Source: JBAZOO01 sp041648735 (GTDB lineage: Bacteria; Verrucomicrobiota; Lentisphaeria; Oligosphaerales; CAITYL01). Taken from it: a DNA stretch of 46,814 bases. Under the pieces are notes generated by a model. The model worked only from the letters and a program-made list of their open reading frames with translations. It was not told the origin of the DNA and did no database searches. Below, one piece after another: positions 15,935 to 24,420 of this stretch. Position numbers and translations under genes: made by a program. Every line of letters starts with the position of its first letter. The stretch's first letter is position 1. The DNA is taken from the NCBI GenBank assembly GCA_041648735.1, contig JBAZOO010000030.1, positions 1 to 46,814 on the forward strand, written 5' to 3'.

Positions 15935-18900
15935 TCACTCCAGCCGGGTCAGCCGTTCATACTCCGCCTTGGCCAGGACATAGACCGGGCTGGGGCCGAT
16001 CGGGAAGATGGCGCGGCCGTCCTGGACTGCGAGCGGCTTCGCCCGGCCGACCACGTCCACCAGCAGCCACTCCTGGGCGCCGTCGAGCGGCAGGGTCCAG
16101 TCCCCGGAGCGGTCGTCGGTGCGCCAGACCATGAAGGTGTTGCCGAACCAGCCGGCCTGGACCTCCTGGTCGGCCACCGCCACCCGGCGGTAGGGCAGGC
16201 CGTCAATCAAGGCGCCGGCGGTGTAGGCCGCCGCCTCGCCGGGGTTGCGGGCCATGGCATATTCCTCGGCGGTCTTGCGGCGGTCATGGTGGGCGGCACA
16301 GAGGGCGATGCCGAGCCAGTCCTCGCGGCTGTTGGTCCAGGCGGCCATCTTCGCCAGCGTGTCGGCCTGCCAGCGCAGGGCGGTGAAGCCGTGGAAGACC
16401 ATGGCGCTGGTCTCGCCGAGGAGGAAGGGCTTGGTGCAGGGAATGCCGAGTTCCCGGTAGACATCGCGGACGCCGAGGTCGGTTTCCCTTGGGCTGTTGC
16501 TGACGGATGGTGCCTCCAGCCGCGGCGGGAACTGGGGGTAGGCATGCACGTCCCAGGCGTCGAGGTATTGGTCAAGACCGAGCTTCAGGCATTCCCGCAG
16601 CCACTCGCGCGGCCCGGGGATTTCCGGATGGTCGGCGCGGCGGCGGCTGTTGCCGGAGGTGTAGACGCTGCCGCCGAAGAAGATGGCGTCGGGCCGGGCC
16701 TGGTGGACGGCTGCATGCTGCCACTTGGTGCGCTCGACGTACTTCTGGGGCTGGCGCGAGATGTGCCACGCCACGCCCTCGTCGCCGCCGAAGCGCCCGT
16801 CCACCTCGTTGATCCCCTTGAAGTAACGGGTGTATTTCGGGGTCAGCGCCACTACGCCCTCGGCATTCTTCGGGTCGTTGTTCATCCAGTTGCTGTCGCC
16901 GGCAAAGTCGGCGAAGAGGACGATGCCGCGCTTCTTCGCATCCTCCCATTTGGCGGGGATGTCCGTGCCGCTGAGGCCAGGGGTGGAGCCGACGTTCTTG
17001 AGCATGCCAATCCGCTCCAGCCAGGGGGCGAACGTCTCCCAATCGTTGAAGGCGTAGTACCAACTGTTCATCAGCTCCTTCTTCTCGACCCGCTCCTTCT
17101 GGGCGGCATTGCCGAGGACGACGCTGAAGCCGTCGGGATGGAAGCGGTGGACCAGCCGGCCATCGGCGGTGACCAGCTCCGGCGTTAGGCTGTAGTAGCC
17201 GGCCCCCGGCGCGGGGCCGAGGTCGAGTTCCAGGATCGCGGGGAAGCTGCCTTTGGCCTCGACGGTCTTGATTTCCTTCCCGTCGTAGTCGGCCAGGCGG
17301 ACGCGCAGGGTGGCATTGATCGGCAGGAACGCCGCCGGGCACCACTTGGCCAGGAAGGAGGGAGTGACCCGCAGGTCGGCGACCAGGGTCAGCGGCTCGC
17401 CCGGCCGCGGCAGGTTGCCAGGAATCCCCTTGAGCGTCAGGCTGGGCCAGAGCCCCGCCGCCGCCCGCGCCACCCCCAGCGGCACGGTGGGATCGCTGGC
17501 CTGGGTGCGGATGCCGGCCAACCCCTGGCCGTCTTCGCCCGTGAACTTGCCGGCGAAGAGCACCCGCGCCCCCTTGTCCTGGGCATGGACCAGCTTGACC
17601 ACCAGGCAATGCCAGCCCTTGGCCAACTCCAGCGTGGCGGCCCGCGGCGGCTCGGCGGCCTGGACGGCCGCGACGTCATCATGGATTTCCTGCCCGGCCC
17701 GCTCCGCCACGACTTCCTTGCCAGCGGCCGCCGCCGGCCGCCCGAGGGTGAAGGGTGGCGCCTGGTCATCGGCCAGCGGCTGCTCGACCCCGTCCAAGTA
17801 CAGTGCCGACTTGATGCCGGTGTGCTGGAAGCGCAGCACGGCCTTCACCGGCTGGTCCGCCTGGAGATAGACCACAGCATAGTTGGTGGCCTTGCCCCAG
17901 GCATAGGAGTCTTCCAGTTTCTCGGTGAGGACGCAGGCGCCATTGCCGTCCACACCCCGCGCCGACCACTCCCCCCGGCGGTTGCCGGCGGTGTAGTAGC
18001 CGTAGGCGATGAGGTCGCCGGGGTTCGGGCGCTGCATGGCCTCGGCGTCCAGCCCCCAGCGGCCGACGCCGTTCTGCCCCGGCCAGTTCACGCCGACCAG
18101 CCACTGGGCCGGCGCGCCATCCCTCCGCAGGGAGGTTGGGGCGGGGGTGGCCAGCTCGGGGTGCGGCGGGATGAGGCCAGCCGTGCCAGGCGAAGCCAGG
18201 AACTGCGCCACCTGGGCGGCATCCTTTGGCTCGGCCAGGACGCCGCGGACCTTGCGGTCGGCGTCCACCACCACGGCGGCTGGGGTGGCCGGCAGGTTCA
18301 GCCACTGGGCCATTTTTTCCGCTTCGGCGCCAATGAGGTAATGCACTTGGGCGGTCTCAAGCCATGGCTTGGCCGCGTCCTGCGCCAGGCCAGCGAAGAG
18401 CGCCGCGTCGCCGGCACCGGGGCCATCCACCAGGTAGAGCGTCGTTTCCGGCGTCGCCGCTGGCCGCCCCCCCTGGGCGAGGAAGTGGGCGCGGCGGGCG
18501 GCCTTTTCCGCCGTCAGCCACGCCGGCAGCGCCGCCTCGAAGCCGAGGGCGAACCCCTCGAAGACCTTGGCGTCATGCGCCTTGCCGCGGTTGACGATCT
18601 GGATCACCTGGTCGCCGGGGAGGATGGCGAAGGTCCCGTTCCCCGCCAGCCATTGCTGCTTGAACGGCGTCTTGTTGAGGGTCTGGAAACTGCCGCGCTC
18701 CCCCAGGCTCTGCGCGTCCGGCCCGGCCTTGACCGTGAAGCTTTGCCGCACCTGCGATGGCTCGCCGCCGCTCATGTAGCGGGCGTGGAAGCTGTAGAAC
18801 CCCGGCGGCACCGGCCGGTCCAGCTCGAACTGGAAGGTCGTGCCGGTCTCGCCAAAGCCCTTCTGCGCCACCGTCGCCGCGGCGCCGCCAATGCTGGCGT

Positions 18901-20233
18901 ACTTGACGATCGCGCCGTCCTTGGCCGCGATCGTGCCGGGAAAGAGGCGCACTGCCGGCCCCGGCGCCGGCTGGTTGAACGGCACTTTGCCGAACCCGAG
19001 CGCAATGACCGGCTGTTCGGCGCTGCCAGTGAGCGGCAGCTCGACCGGCGGCGGCGGCGGCTTCGGCCCGCCCAGGAGGAAGGCGCTGAAGACCTTCCCG
19101 GTCATCCCGTTGCCGCTGTTGCGCACCTCGAAGAGCCGGTCCTCCGGCTTGAGCGTCACCCGCGCCCCGTCGCGCCAGACGTGGCTCCAGCCGCCAGGCT
19201 TGAGTTTGGAAGCGCCCCGTTTTTCCAGCGAAGCCTCGTCCGGGCCAGCCCAGAGTTCGAAGGCCTGGGCGCTGGTGTTCGGGTCGCCCCCCTGCTTCCA
19301 GCGCGCCCAGAAAGTGAAGTCGCCCGCGGGATGCCCCGCCGGCAGCCGGAAGCGGAAATTCACCGCCCACTTGCCCTGGCCGGCGCGCAGCGACTGCACC
19401 TCCTCGGCACTGACCTCGATGCCGCGGTCGCCCTCGTGCCCGACCACTTCGCCACCCGCCACCACCGCCAGCTCCGCCGTGGCCGCGGCGGCCGGCGCGG
19501 CCCCCAGTTGCAGCAGGAGCTGCGGCTTTTCCGCCGTGCCCCTGGCCGGCAGCTCGGGCAGCGGCCCGCGCGCCTGGCCGGCACCCTTCACGGTGATCTC
19601 CCCGATTTTCTTCTCCGTGCCCGCCGGCGGCGGCGGATTGCCGGAAACCAGAAGAAAGGCGTCGAACATCTTCGCGTCCTGCGCCTTGCCGGCATTGCGG
19701 ACCTCGACCACCTGGTCGCCGGCCTTCAGCTCCACCGCCACCGGGGCGTTGACCCAGTTGAATTTCCACGGATCGTCGTTGGTCAGGCGGAAGACGCCGC
19801 GCTCCTCCAGCGCCCCAGCGGCCGGCCCGGCCAGTAGCCGGAACTCCTGCGGGCAGAACCCCGGGTCGCCCCCCTGCTGCCAGCGTGCCCAGAAGGTGTA
19901 CGGCCCCGCCGCCGGCGCCGCCGCCAAGGTGAAGCGGAAGGCGGCGCCGAACTCACCCAACCCCTTGTGGCCCAAGGTCACGCCCGCGGCGGTCTCCGCC
20001 ACATACCCCACGCCGGCCTGGGCGACGGCCTCACCGCGGCTCACCGCCAGCACGCCCGCATCAGCCGCCACCGCCGCCGGAGACTTGCCCAGCTCCAGCA
20101 ACAACACCGGCTTCTCCGCCGTGCCCTTGGCCGGAAGGTCCGCGGCCAGCGCGGCGAACCCCGCCGCCGCCAGCCAGGCCACCAGCGCCGTCACCGTCAC
20201 CGTCACCCCTGCCTTGAGCCATTGCCGAGCCAT
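15935..20233 (-). CDS. Large secreted multi-domain clan GH-A-like glycoside hydrolase with three repeated modules
   Basis: 1432-residue exported protein. After a signal peptide (1-31) come three copies of one jelly-roll-like module: residues 32-198, 226-390 and 397-556, each opening with a GTAEKP/GSAEQP-type motif and containing FWARW..GG or its equivalent and EVRN.G. Proline-rich linkers (NPPPPAGTE, KPPPPPVEL) separate the modules. Residues about 570-690 look like a thioredoxin-type fold without CxxC (LYLVDGPGAGD, PATPAAVVVDADRKV). Residues about 706-1432 are homologous to the neighbouring 13372-15648 protein: Glu1143 in FKGINEVD and Glu1274 in FLLGETS are the probable acid/base and nucleophile. 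The start at 20233 has GGAAGG about 12 bases upstream. It probably binds a polysaccharide through the repeated modules and hydrolyses it outside the cytoplasm; the specificity is unknown. Confidence 0.82.
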   Translation of the reverse strand: MARQWLKAGVTVTVTALVAWLAAAGFAALAADLPAKGTAEKPVLLLELGKSPAAVAADAGVLAVSRGEAVAQAGVGYVAETAAGVTLGHKGLGEFGAAFRFTLAAAPAAGPYTFWARWQQGGDPGFCPQEFRLLAGPAAGALEERGVFRLTNDDPWKFNWVNAPVAVELKAGDQVVEVRNAGKAQDAKMFDAFLLVSGNPPPPAGTEKKIGEITVKGAGQARGPLPELPARGTAEKPQLLLQLGAAPAAAATAELAVVAGGEVVGHEGDRGIEVSAEEVQSLRAGQGKWAVNFRFRLPAGHPAGDFTFWARWKQGGDPNTSAQAFELWAGPDEASLEKRGASKLKPGGWSHVWRDGARVTLKPEDRLFEVRNSGNGMTGKVFSAFLLGGPKPPPPPVELPLTGSAEQPVIALGFGKVPFNQPAPGPAVRLFPGTIAAKDGAIVKYASIGGAAATVAQKGFGETGTTFQFELDRPVPPGFYSFHARYMSGGEPSQVRQSFTVKAGPDAQSLGERGSFQTLNKTPFKQQWLAGNGTFAILPGDQVIQIVNRGKAHDAKVFEGFALGFEAALPAWLTAEKAARRAHFLAQGGRPAATPETTLYLVDGPGAGDAALFAGLAQDAAKPWLETAQVHYLIGAEAEKMAQWLNLPATPAAVVVDADRKVRGVLAEPKDAAQVAQFLASPGTAGLIPPHPELATPAPTSLRRDGAPAQWLVGVNWPGQNGVGRWGLDAEAMQRPNPGDLIAYGYYTAGNRRGEWSARGVDGNGACVLTEKLEDSYAWGKATNYAVVYLQADQPVKAVLRFQHTGIKSALYLDGVEQPLADDQAPPFTLGRPAAAAGKEVVAERAGQEIHDDVAAVQAAEPPRAATLELAKGWHCLVVKLVHAQDKGARVLFAGKFTGEDGQGLAGIRTQASDPTVPLGVARAAAGLWPSLTLKGIPGNLPRPGEPLTLVADLRVTPSFLAKWCPAAFLPINATLRVRLADYDGKEIKTVEAKGSFPAILELDLGPAPGAGYYSLTPELVTADGRLVHRFHPDGFSVVLGNAAQKERVEKKELMNSWYYAFNDWETFAPWLERIGMLKNVGSTPGLSGTDIPAKWEDAKKRGIVLFADFAGDSNWMNNDPKNAEGVVALTPKYTRYFKGINEVDGRFGGDEGVAWHISRQPQKYVERTKWQHAAVHQARPDAIFFGGSVYTSGNSRRRADHPEIPGPREWLRECLKLGLDQYLDAWDVHAYPQFPPRLEAPSVSNSPRETDLGVRDVYRELGIPCTKPFLLGETSAMVFHGFTALRWQADTLAKMAAWTNSREDWLGIALCAAHHDRRKTAEEYAMARNPGEAAAYTAGALIDGLPYRRVAVADQEVQAGWFGNTFMVWRTDDRSGDWTLPLDGAQEWLLVDVVGRAKPLAVQDGRAIFPIGPSPVYVLAKAEYERLTRLE

Positions 20234-20251
20234 GCTGCCGCCCTTCCTTCC

Positions 20252-20328
20252 TGGGTCTTATGAGTCCGATGGGACCAATGGGTCTTATGGTCTTATGGGT
20301 CTTATGGGTCCGATGAGCCGCTGGGTCA
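20252..20328. repeat. 9-nt tandem array (TGGGTCTTA type)
   Basis: About nine consecutive degenerate 9-mers (TGGGTCTTA, TGAGTCCGA, TGGGACCAA and so on) between the stop of the GH35-like gene and the start of the 1432-residue glycosidase. It fills nearly the whole 92-base gap and touches the last codon of the upstream gene. Function unknown. Confidence 0.8.
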
Positions 20329-22692
20329 GGCACCCGGGAGCGCCACCGCGATCTTGTACTGCGGCACCAGGGTGATTCCCCGGATTTCAACCGTGCCGCT
20401 GTCGGCAATCTCCATTGCCGCCATCGCGCTGTACTGGACGTTCGGCCCGCCGCCACCGGGGCGCGCCGGCACGATGCGGATGACCAGCTCCAGGTCCCGG
20501 CCCGGCGGCATGAAGCGCTTCAGCCCAATCTCCCATGGCTGGCCGTTGCAGAAGTTGTCATGCACCAGCTTGCCGTTGATGAACGCCTGGCCAACATCGC
20601 CGAAGTAGTCAATGCGCAGGAAGAGGTCGTTGGCCCCTGCCAGCGCCGAAGCCGGCACCCGCACCAGCCGCCGCCCCGGCCCGCGGTCCTCGACCGTGAA
20701 CGGCAGCGGCGGCCGCGGCACGCCGGTCGTGAAGTCATGGCGGACAAACGCGCCTTCCCGGCGGCGCGCCGGCGGTGGCGCCCCTTCCTCCCCACCCGCC
20801 GCCGCGAGGGCGGCCTGGGCCGCCTCCTCCGCCCCGGCCAGGAGCCAGAGCGTCGCGGCCTGGTTTCCGAGCGGCAGCAAGTCGAGGCGGTCGCCGCATG
20901 GCACCAGGTCGGCGCTCGCCAGCAGCAGGCGGCGGCGCCCGGCCACGGCGACCTTCCAGCAGTTCAGCGACTGCTCGGCGGTGAGCGTCAGGAGCTGCGC
21001 CTGCCGCCCGCCCGCCGCCGCCACCCGGACCAGGCTCTCCAGCCCCGGCTCGACCGTGAGCACATCCAAATCCCCCACCCGCCGCAGCGTGCCGGCGCCG
21101 GCGGCGACGCGCACCCCCGCCGCGGCGTCAAAGGCATATTCGCAGGGGATGCCGGGAATGGCGAAGAAGACCTGGCACTCCCCTTCCCCCAGCGCGGCCC
21201 GGGTCAGCGGCTGCGCGGTCGCCTGGCGCAGCTCCAGCCCGCCGCCAAGCGGCAGGTTGAAGGGGAAGATGGCGCAGGCATCCTTGCGCAGGGTGAAGCC
21301 GCCCGCCGCCGGCAGGCGCAGGGTCCCGCCGCCGCCGCCCAACTCCAGCTCGACCCGCACCCCCTCCTGATCCCGCAACTCGGCATGGTCCTGGTAGTTG
21401 TTGAGGAAGAGGAAGCCGCGGCGGCCGTCCGCCGCCACCCGCACCGCGCAGCGCAGCGCTTCCGAGTCCGCCGGCTCGACCTTCGCCAGCCCCTGGGCCA
21501 ACACCGTCTGCATCGGCGCCAGCTCACCACCCCATTCCTCCAGGAACAGGAACTGCCGCTTCAGCCGCCGGTAGGCCTCGCTCAACTGCCCGAACTCGCG
21601 CACCGGCGCCTGGAAATCGTAGGAGATGCGCGGACAGCGGTGCTCGTTGAAATAGGCGTGCTTGCCCACCGGGTTGCTGCCACCGTGGTACATGTAGTAG
21701 CCAACCAGGTTTGTGCCGCTGCCCAGATAGGTCACATGCATCGCCTCGACGCTGCACGCCGGCACCACCGGCCGGTTGCGGTAGAACGGCTGCATCCCGC
21801 CGCCCAGCTCGCAGCAGGCCACCGGCACGCCCGCCGTGTCGAATTTGGCGGACTCCCGCCCGTGCCGCGCCAGGAAGACATAGTTCGGCGACGGCCCCTG
21901 CTGGCTGGGATCGTCCAGCCACGCATAGAAGGCATAGCCGCCAAAGAGCGGCAGGAATTCCGCCGCCTCGACCGGGCTCTTCCCCCAGCCGGTGGCCGTC
22001 CACAAGGGCGCCTCCAGCCCGGCTTCAATCGCCAGCCGCTTGAGCGTCCGCATGTGCCCGTTGCCGCCCGTCCCCTTGGGCGTGTATTCCATCGCCGGGT
22101 TCTGCGTGGTCTCCCACGGCGCGGCGCTGTCCATGAACTCGTTTTCGCACTGGATGCCAATGACCGGGCCGCCGTCCTTGAACAACAGCCCCTGGACTTG
22201 CCGGCCGATCTCGCGGTAGTAGCGCTCGACGTAGCAGAGGTAGCGCGGATCGTCGGAGCGCGCCTCGAACGGCTGGCCGTAGAGCCAGTCGGGCAGCCCC
22301 CCGTTGCGCGCCTCGCCGTGGCAGAACGGCCCGATCCGCAGCACCACCGGCAGGCCGTGCCGCGCGCACAGCTCCAGGAACCGCCGGATGTCGCGGTCGC
22401 CGGAAAAATCGAAGACGCCTTCGTCTTCCTCATGGTGCAGCCAGAAGAGGTAGCAGGCCAGGATCGTCACCCCGCCCGCCTTGATCTTGAGGATTTCCTC
22501 CTCCCAATAGGCGTGTGGATAGCGCGAACTGTGGAACTCGCCCATCACCGGCAGCCACGGCTTGCCGTTCCACTCCAGCCACTGGCTGTTGATGCCGAGC
22601 CGCTCGCCGCACGGGTTGGCGCCGCCCATCCGGAGCTGGCCGCGCACCACCGGCGTCGCCGCCACATTCAAGTCAAACTTGGCCAGGCTCAT
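20326..22692 (-). CDS. GH35-like beta-galactosidase
   Basis: Retaining glycosidase of 788 residues, no signal peptide. The barrel matches GH35: GEFHSSRYPHAYWEEEILKI at 51-70, FWLHHEEDEGVFDFSG, and RIGPFCHGEARNGGLPDWL near 119-137. The acid/base is probably Glu185 in IQCENEF, and the nucleophile candidate is Glu295 in CCELGGG. Beta-sandwich domains follow, ending with a jelly-roll segment (FGDVGQAFINGKLVHDNF) typical of galactose-binding domains in such enzymes. The ATG at 22692 has AAGGGA nine bases upstream. It lies between a pseudopilin and the large glycosidase. The intermediate residues differ from textbook GH35, so substrates other than beta-galactosides are possible. Confidence 0.87.
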   Translation of the reverse strand: MSLAKFDLNVAATPVVRGQLRMGGANPCGERLGINSQWLEWNGKPWLPVMGEFHSSRYPHAYWEEEILKIKAGGVTILACYLFWLHHEEDEGVFDFSGDRDIRRFLELCARHGLPVVLRIGPFCHGEARNGGLPDWLYGQPFEARSDDPRYLCYVERYYREIGRQVQGLLFKDGGPVIGIQCENEFMDSAAPWETTQNPAMEYTPKGTGGNGHMRTLKRLAIEAGLEAPLWTATGWGKSPVEAAEFLPLFGGYAFYAWLDDPSQQGPSPNYVFLARHGRESAKFDTAGVPVACCELGGGMQPFYRNRPVVPACSVEAMHVTYLGSGTNLVGYYMYHGGSNPVGKHAYFNEHRCPRISYDFQAPVREFGQLSEAYRRLKRQFLFLEEWGGELAPMQTVLAQGLAKVEPADSEALRCAVRVAADGRRGFLFLNNYQDHAELRDQEGVRVELELGGGGGTLRLPAAGGFTLRKDACAIFPFNLPLGGGLELRQATAQPLTRAALGEGECQVFFAIPGIPCEYAFDAAAGVRVAAGAGTLRRVGDLDVLTVEPGLESLVRVAAAGGRQAQLLTLTAEQSLNCWKVAVAGRRRLLLASADLVPCGDRLDLLPLGNQAATLWLLAGAEEAAQAALAAAGGEEGAPPPARRREGAFVRHDFTTGVPRPPLPFTVEDRGPGRRLVRVPASALAGANDLFLRIDYFGDVGQAFINGKLVHDNFCNGQPWEIGLKRFMPPGRDLELVIRIVPARPGGGGPNVQYSAMAAMEIADSGTVEIRGITLVPQYKIAVALPGA

Positions 22693-22712
22693 TGTCGAAA
22701 TCCCTTAAATCC

Positions 22713-22987
22713 CTCACCACAAAGACACAAAGACACGAAGTCCGATCGAAGAATTTTCCCACAAATCTTATAGCCCACCAAACACCCGAAACTACACGAA
22801 AAATTTAAATTTTAGATTTTTAGCGACAATTGGAAGGTTTTATGGGTTTTGATTTGTTGTAAAAACGGTTTAGCGGCTTGATTCGTGTTGATTTGTGTGG
22901 ATTCGTGGGTAAAAAGGGTTTGGATTTTTCGTGTTGTTTCGTGTGTTTCGTGGGAAAAAACGGTTCGGGTTCTTTCGTGGGCAAAAA
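22713..22987. repeat. AT-rich TIR element, copy 3 (opposite orientation), with CACAAAGACACAAAG words
   Basis: From 22769 to 22987 the same element as copies 1 and 2 appears inverted: TAGCCCACCAAACACCCGAA at one end, TTTCGTGTGTTTCGTGGG at the other, with the core TTTTAGCGACAATTGG near 22816. A separate short array, CACCACAAAGACACAAAGAC (about 22717-22742), leads into it from the GH35 gene side. It fills the whole gap up to the pseudopilin stop. No gene is seen. Confidence 0.85.
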
Positions 22988-23758
22988 TCACTTGAGGTTG
23001 AACCACTGCCACTGGCTGGCGCCAGGGTTCGACCACAGCGCCGTGGCCTGCGCATTGTCGATGCTGGGATGCTTCAAGTCAATCTTCTCCACATGCCCAT
23101 CCAGGAAAAGGCGGTTGGACTGCAAGTAGTTGGAGCCGTGCCAGCCCGGCAGCGCCGAGTCGAAGCCCGGGGTCAGGTACGCCCAGGCAAGGTCCTGCCT
23201 GTTGGCGTCGCCCATCTGGATGGTCGTCGCCGGCCGCGCCACCTGCGCCAAGGTTGGCCAGTTGCCGCCGCCGAACTCGTTCCAGCTCCCCGTCTTGCTG
23301 TCACTGGCATAGGAGATGCGGATGTTGTAAAAAAGGGAGACATAGGGGTGAGAACGCAGCCAACTGTCCGACTTGAACTTGAACCGGTCCACGTTCGGGC
23401 AGCGCAGGATCGCCAGCGCCTCCTCCTTGTTGCTCCAGTCCGCCGCCATCTTGACCAGGTACGGCGACATCAGGGTGCCATAGGACGCCGGCCACGGCCC
23501 GGCGCCGGTGACCAGGTAGTTGCCCCAGGAACGGCTGGCGGCGCCCAAGTCGCAGGAGAAGGCCGGCAGCGCCTCCCCGAAGTCGTCCGCATAAAGGACG
23601 GAGGCGACGCCGCACTGCTTCAGCCGGGCCGCGCAGGTCATCCCCTTGGCCGCCTCCTTCGCGCCTTGGAGCGCCGGGAGCAGCAGGCTGGCCAGGATTG
23701 CGATGATCGCAATCACCACCAGCAGTTCGATCAGCGTGAAGCTGGTTTTGCGGTTCAT
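22988..23758 (-). CDS. Type II secretion-like pseudopilin, second copy
   Basis: 256-residue pilin-like protein. MNRKTS|FTLIELLVV gives the prepilin peptidase site after Ser6 with Glu at +5 and a hydrophobic helix of about 20 residues (VVIAIIAILASLLLPAL). The C-terminus has RLFLDGHVEKID, the H...DG type ending. The start at 23758 puts the motif at the N-terminus; the open frame continues 198 codons further upstream, but that part is repeat DNA. It is a distant paralogue of the 11516-12355 protein. It probably assembles as or with a pseudopilus-like structure or is a surface protein; the function is unknown. Confidence 0.9.
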   Translation of the reverse strand: MNRKTSFTLIELLVVIAIIAILASLLLPALQGAKEAAKGMTCAARLKQCGVASVLYADDFGEALPAFSCDLGAASRSWGNYLVTGAGPWPASYGTLMSPYLVKMAADWSNKEEALAILRCPNVDRFKFKSDSWLRSHPYVSLFYNIRISYASDSKTGSWNEFGGGNWPTLAQVARPATTIQMGDANRQDLAWAYLTPGFDSALPGWHGSNYLQSNRLFLDGHVEKIDLKHPSIDNAQATALWSNPGASQWQWFNLK

Positions 23759-23779
23759 GATTTCAGCACGGATATCTTT

Positions 23780-24060
23780 CCCACAAATCTTTTTGCCCAC
23801 GAAACACCCGAAACTACACGAAAAATTTAATTTTTCGATTTTTAGCGACAATTGGAAGGTTTTATGGGTTTTGATTTGTTGTAAAAATGGTTTGCCACTT
23901 TGTTTCGTGTGTTTCGTGGGCAAAAATGGTTCGGCGCTTTGATTCGTGTTGATTTGTGTGGATTCGTGGTAAAAAACGGTTCGGCGCTTTTTTTCGTGTT
24001 GTTTCGTGTGTTTCGTGGGAAAAAAACGGTTCGGGTTCTTTCGTGGGCTAAAAAAATCGC
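23780..24060. repeat. AT-rich TIR element, copy 4, with extra internal units
   Basis: Same orientation as copies 3 and 5. TTGCCCACGAAACACCCGAA is at about 23795 and the core TTTTAGCGACAATTGG at about 23839. It has extra TTTCGTGTGTTTCGTGGG and GATTCGTGTTGATTTGTG units, so it is longer than the others and ends with TTCTTTCGTGGGCTAAAAAA near 24055. The following 90 bases (24061-24151) contain no recognisable feature. Confidence 0.82.
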
Positions 24061-24151
24061 GGCTCCGACGGTCGGTCACACCATCCGAGCCGCGACAGCC
24101 GCGGAACGACCTTTCCCTTACGCCGGACGAGAACGGCAGGAGCCAAGGGAT

Positions 24152-24420
24152 GCCTGGACGGCAGGTCCCCGCCCGCTCATTCACACTCGCGGTTCTGATG
24201 AAGCGCGGCGGGCGGTCTTCCGCCCTGCGAGGACTGCCTGGACGGCAGGTCCCCGCCCGCTCATTCACACTCGTGGCTCTGATGAAGCGCGGCGGGCGGT
24301 CTTCCGCCCTGCGAGGACTGCCTGGACGGCAGGTCCCCGCCCGCTCATTCACACTCGTGGCTCTGATGAAGCGCGGCGGGCGATCTTCCGCCCTGCGAGG
24401 ACTGCCTGGACGGCAGGTCC
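24152..24420. repeat. 84-bp tandem repeat, three full copies plus partial; GC-rich family locus 3
   Basis: Units begin with GCCTGGACGGCAGGTCCCC at 24152, 24236 and 24320, with a partial fourth at 24404. Each unit also has CGCTCATTCACACTCG and GATGAAGCGCGGCGGGCG segments. Copies differ by only a few bases (CGCGGTT/CGTGGCT, GCGGTC/GCGATC). The third copy overlaps and provides the 3' end of the PEP-CTERM gene. The absence of unique spacers rules out a CRISPR array. Confidence 0.92.

Noticed and set aside
20560..22773. 737-codon plus-strand frame
   Set aside because: Antisense shadow of the GH35-like gene, rich in Arg/His/Gln without recognisable motifs.
24152..24420. CRISPR array
   Set aside because: Three contiguous 84-bp copies without unique spacers and no cas genes nearby; it is a simple tandem repeat.
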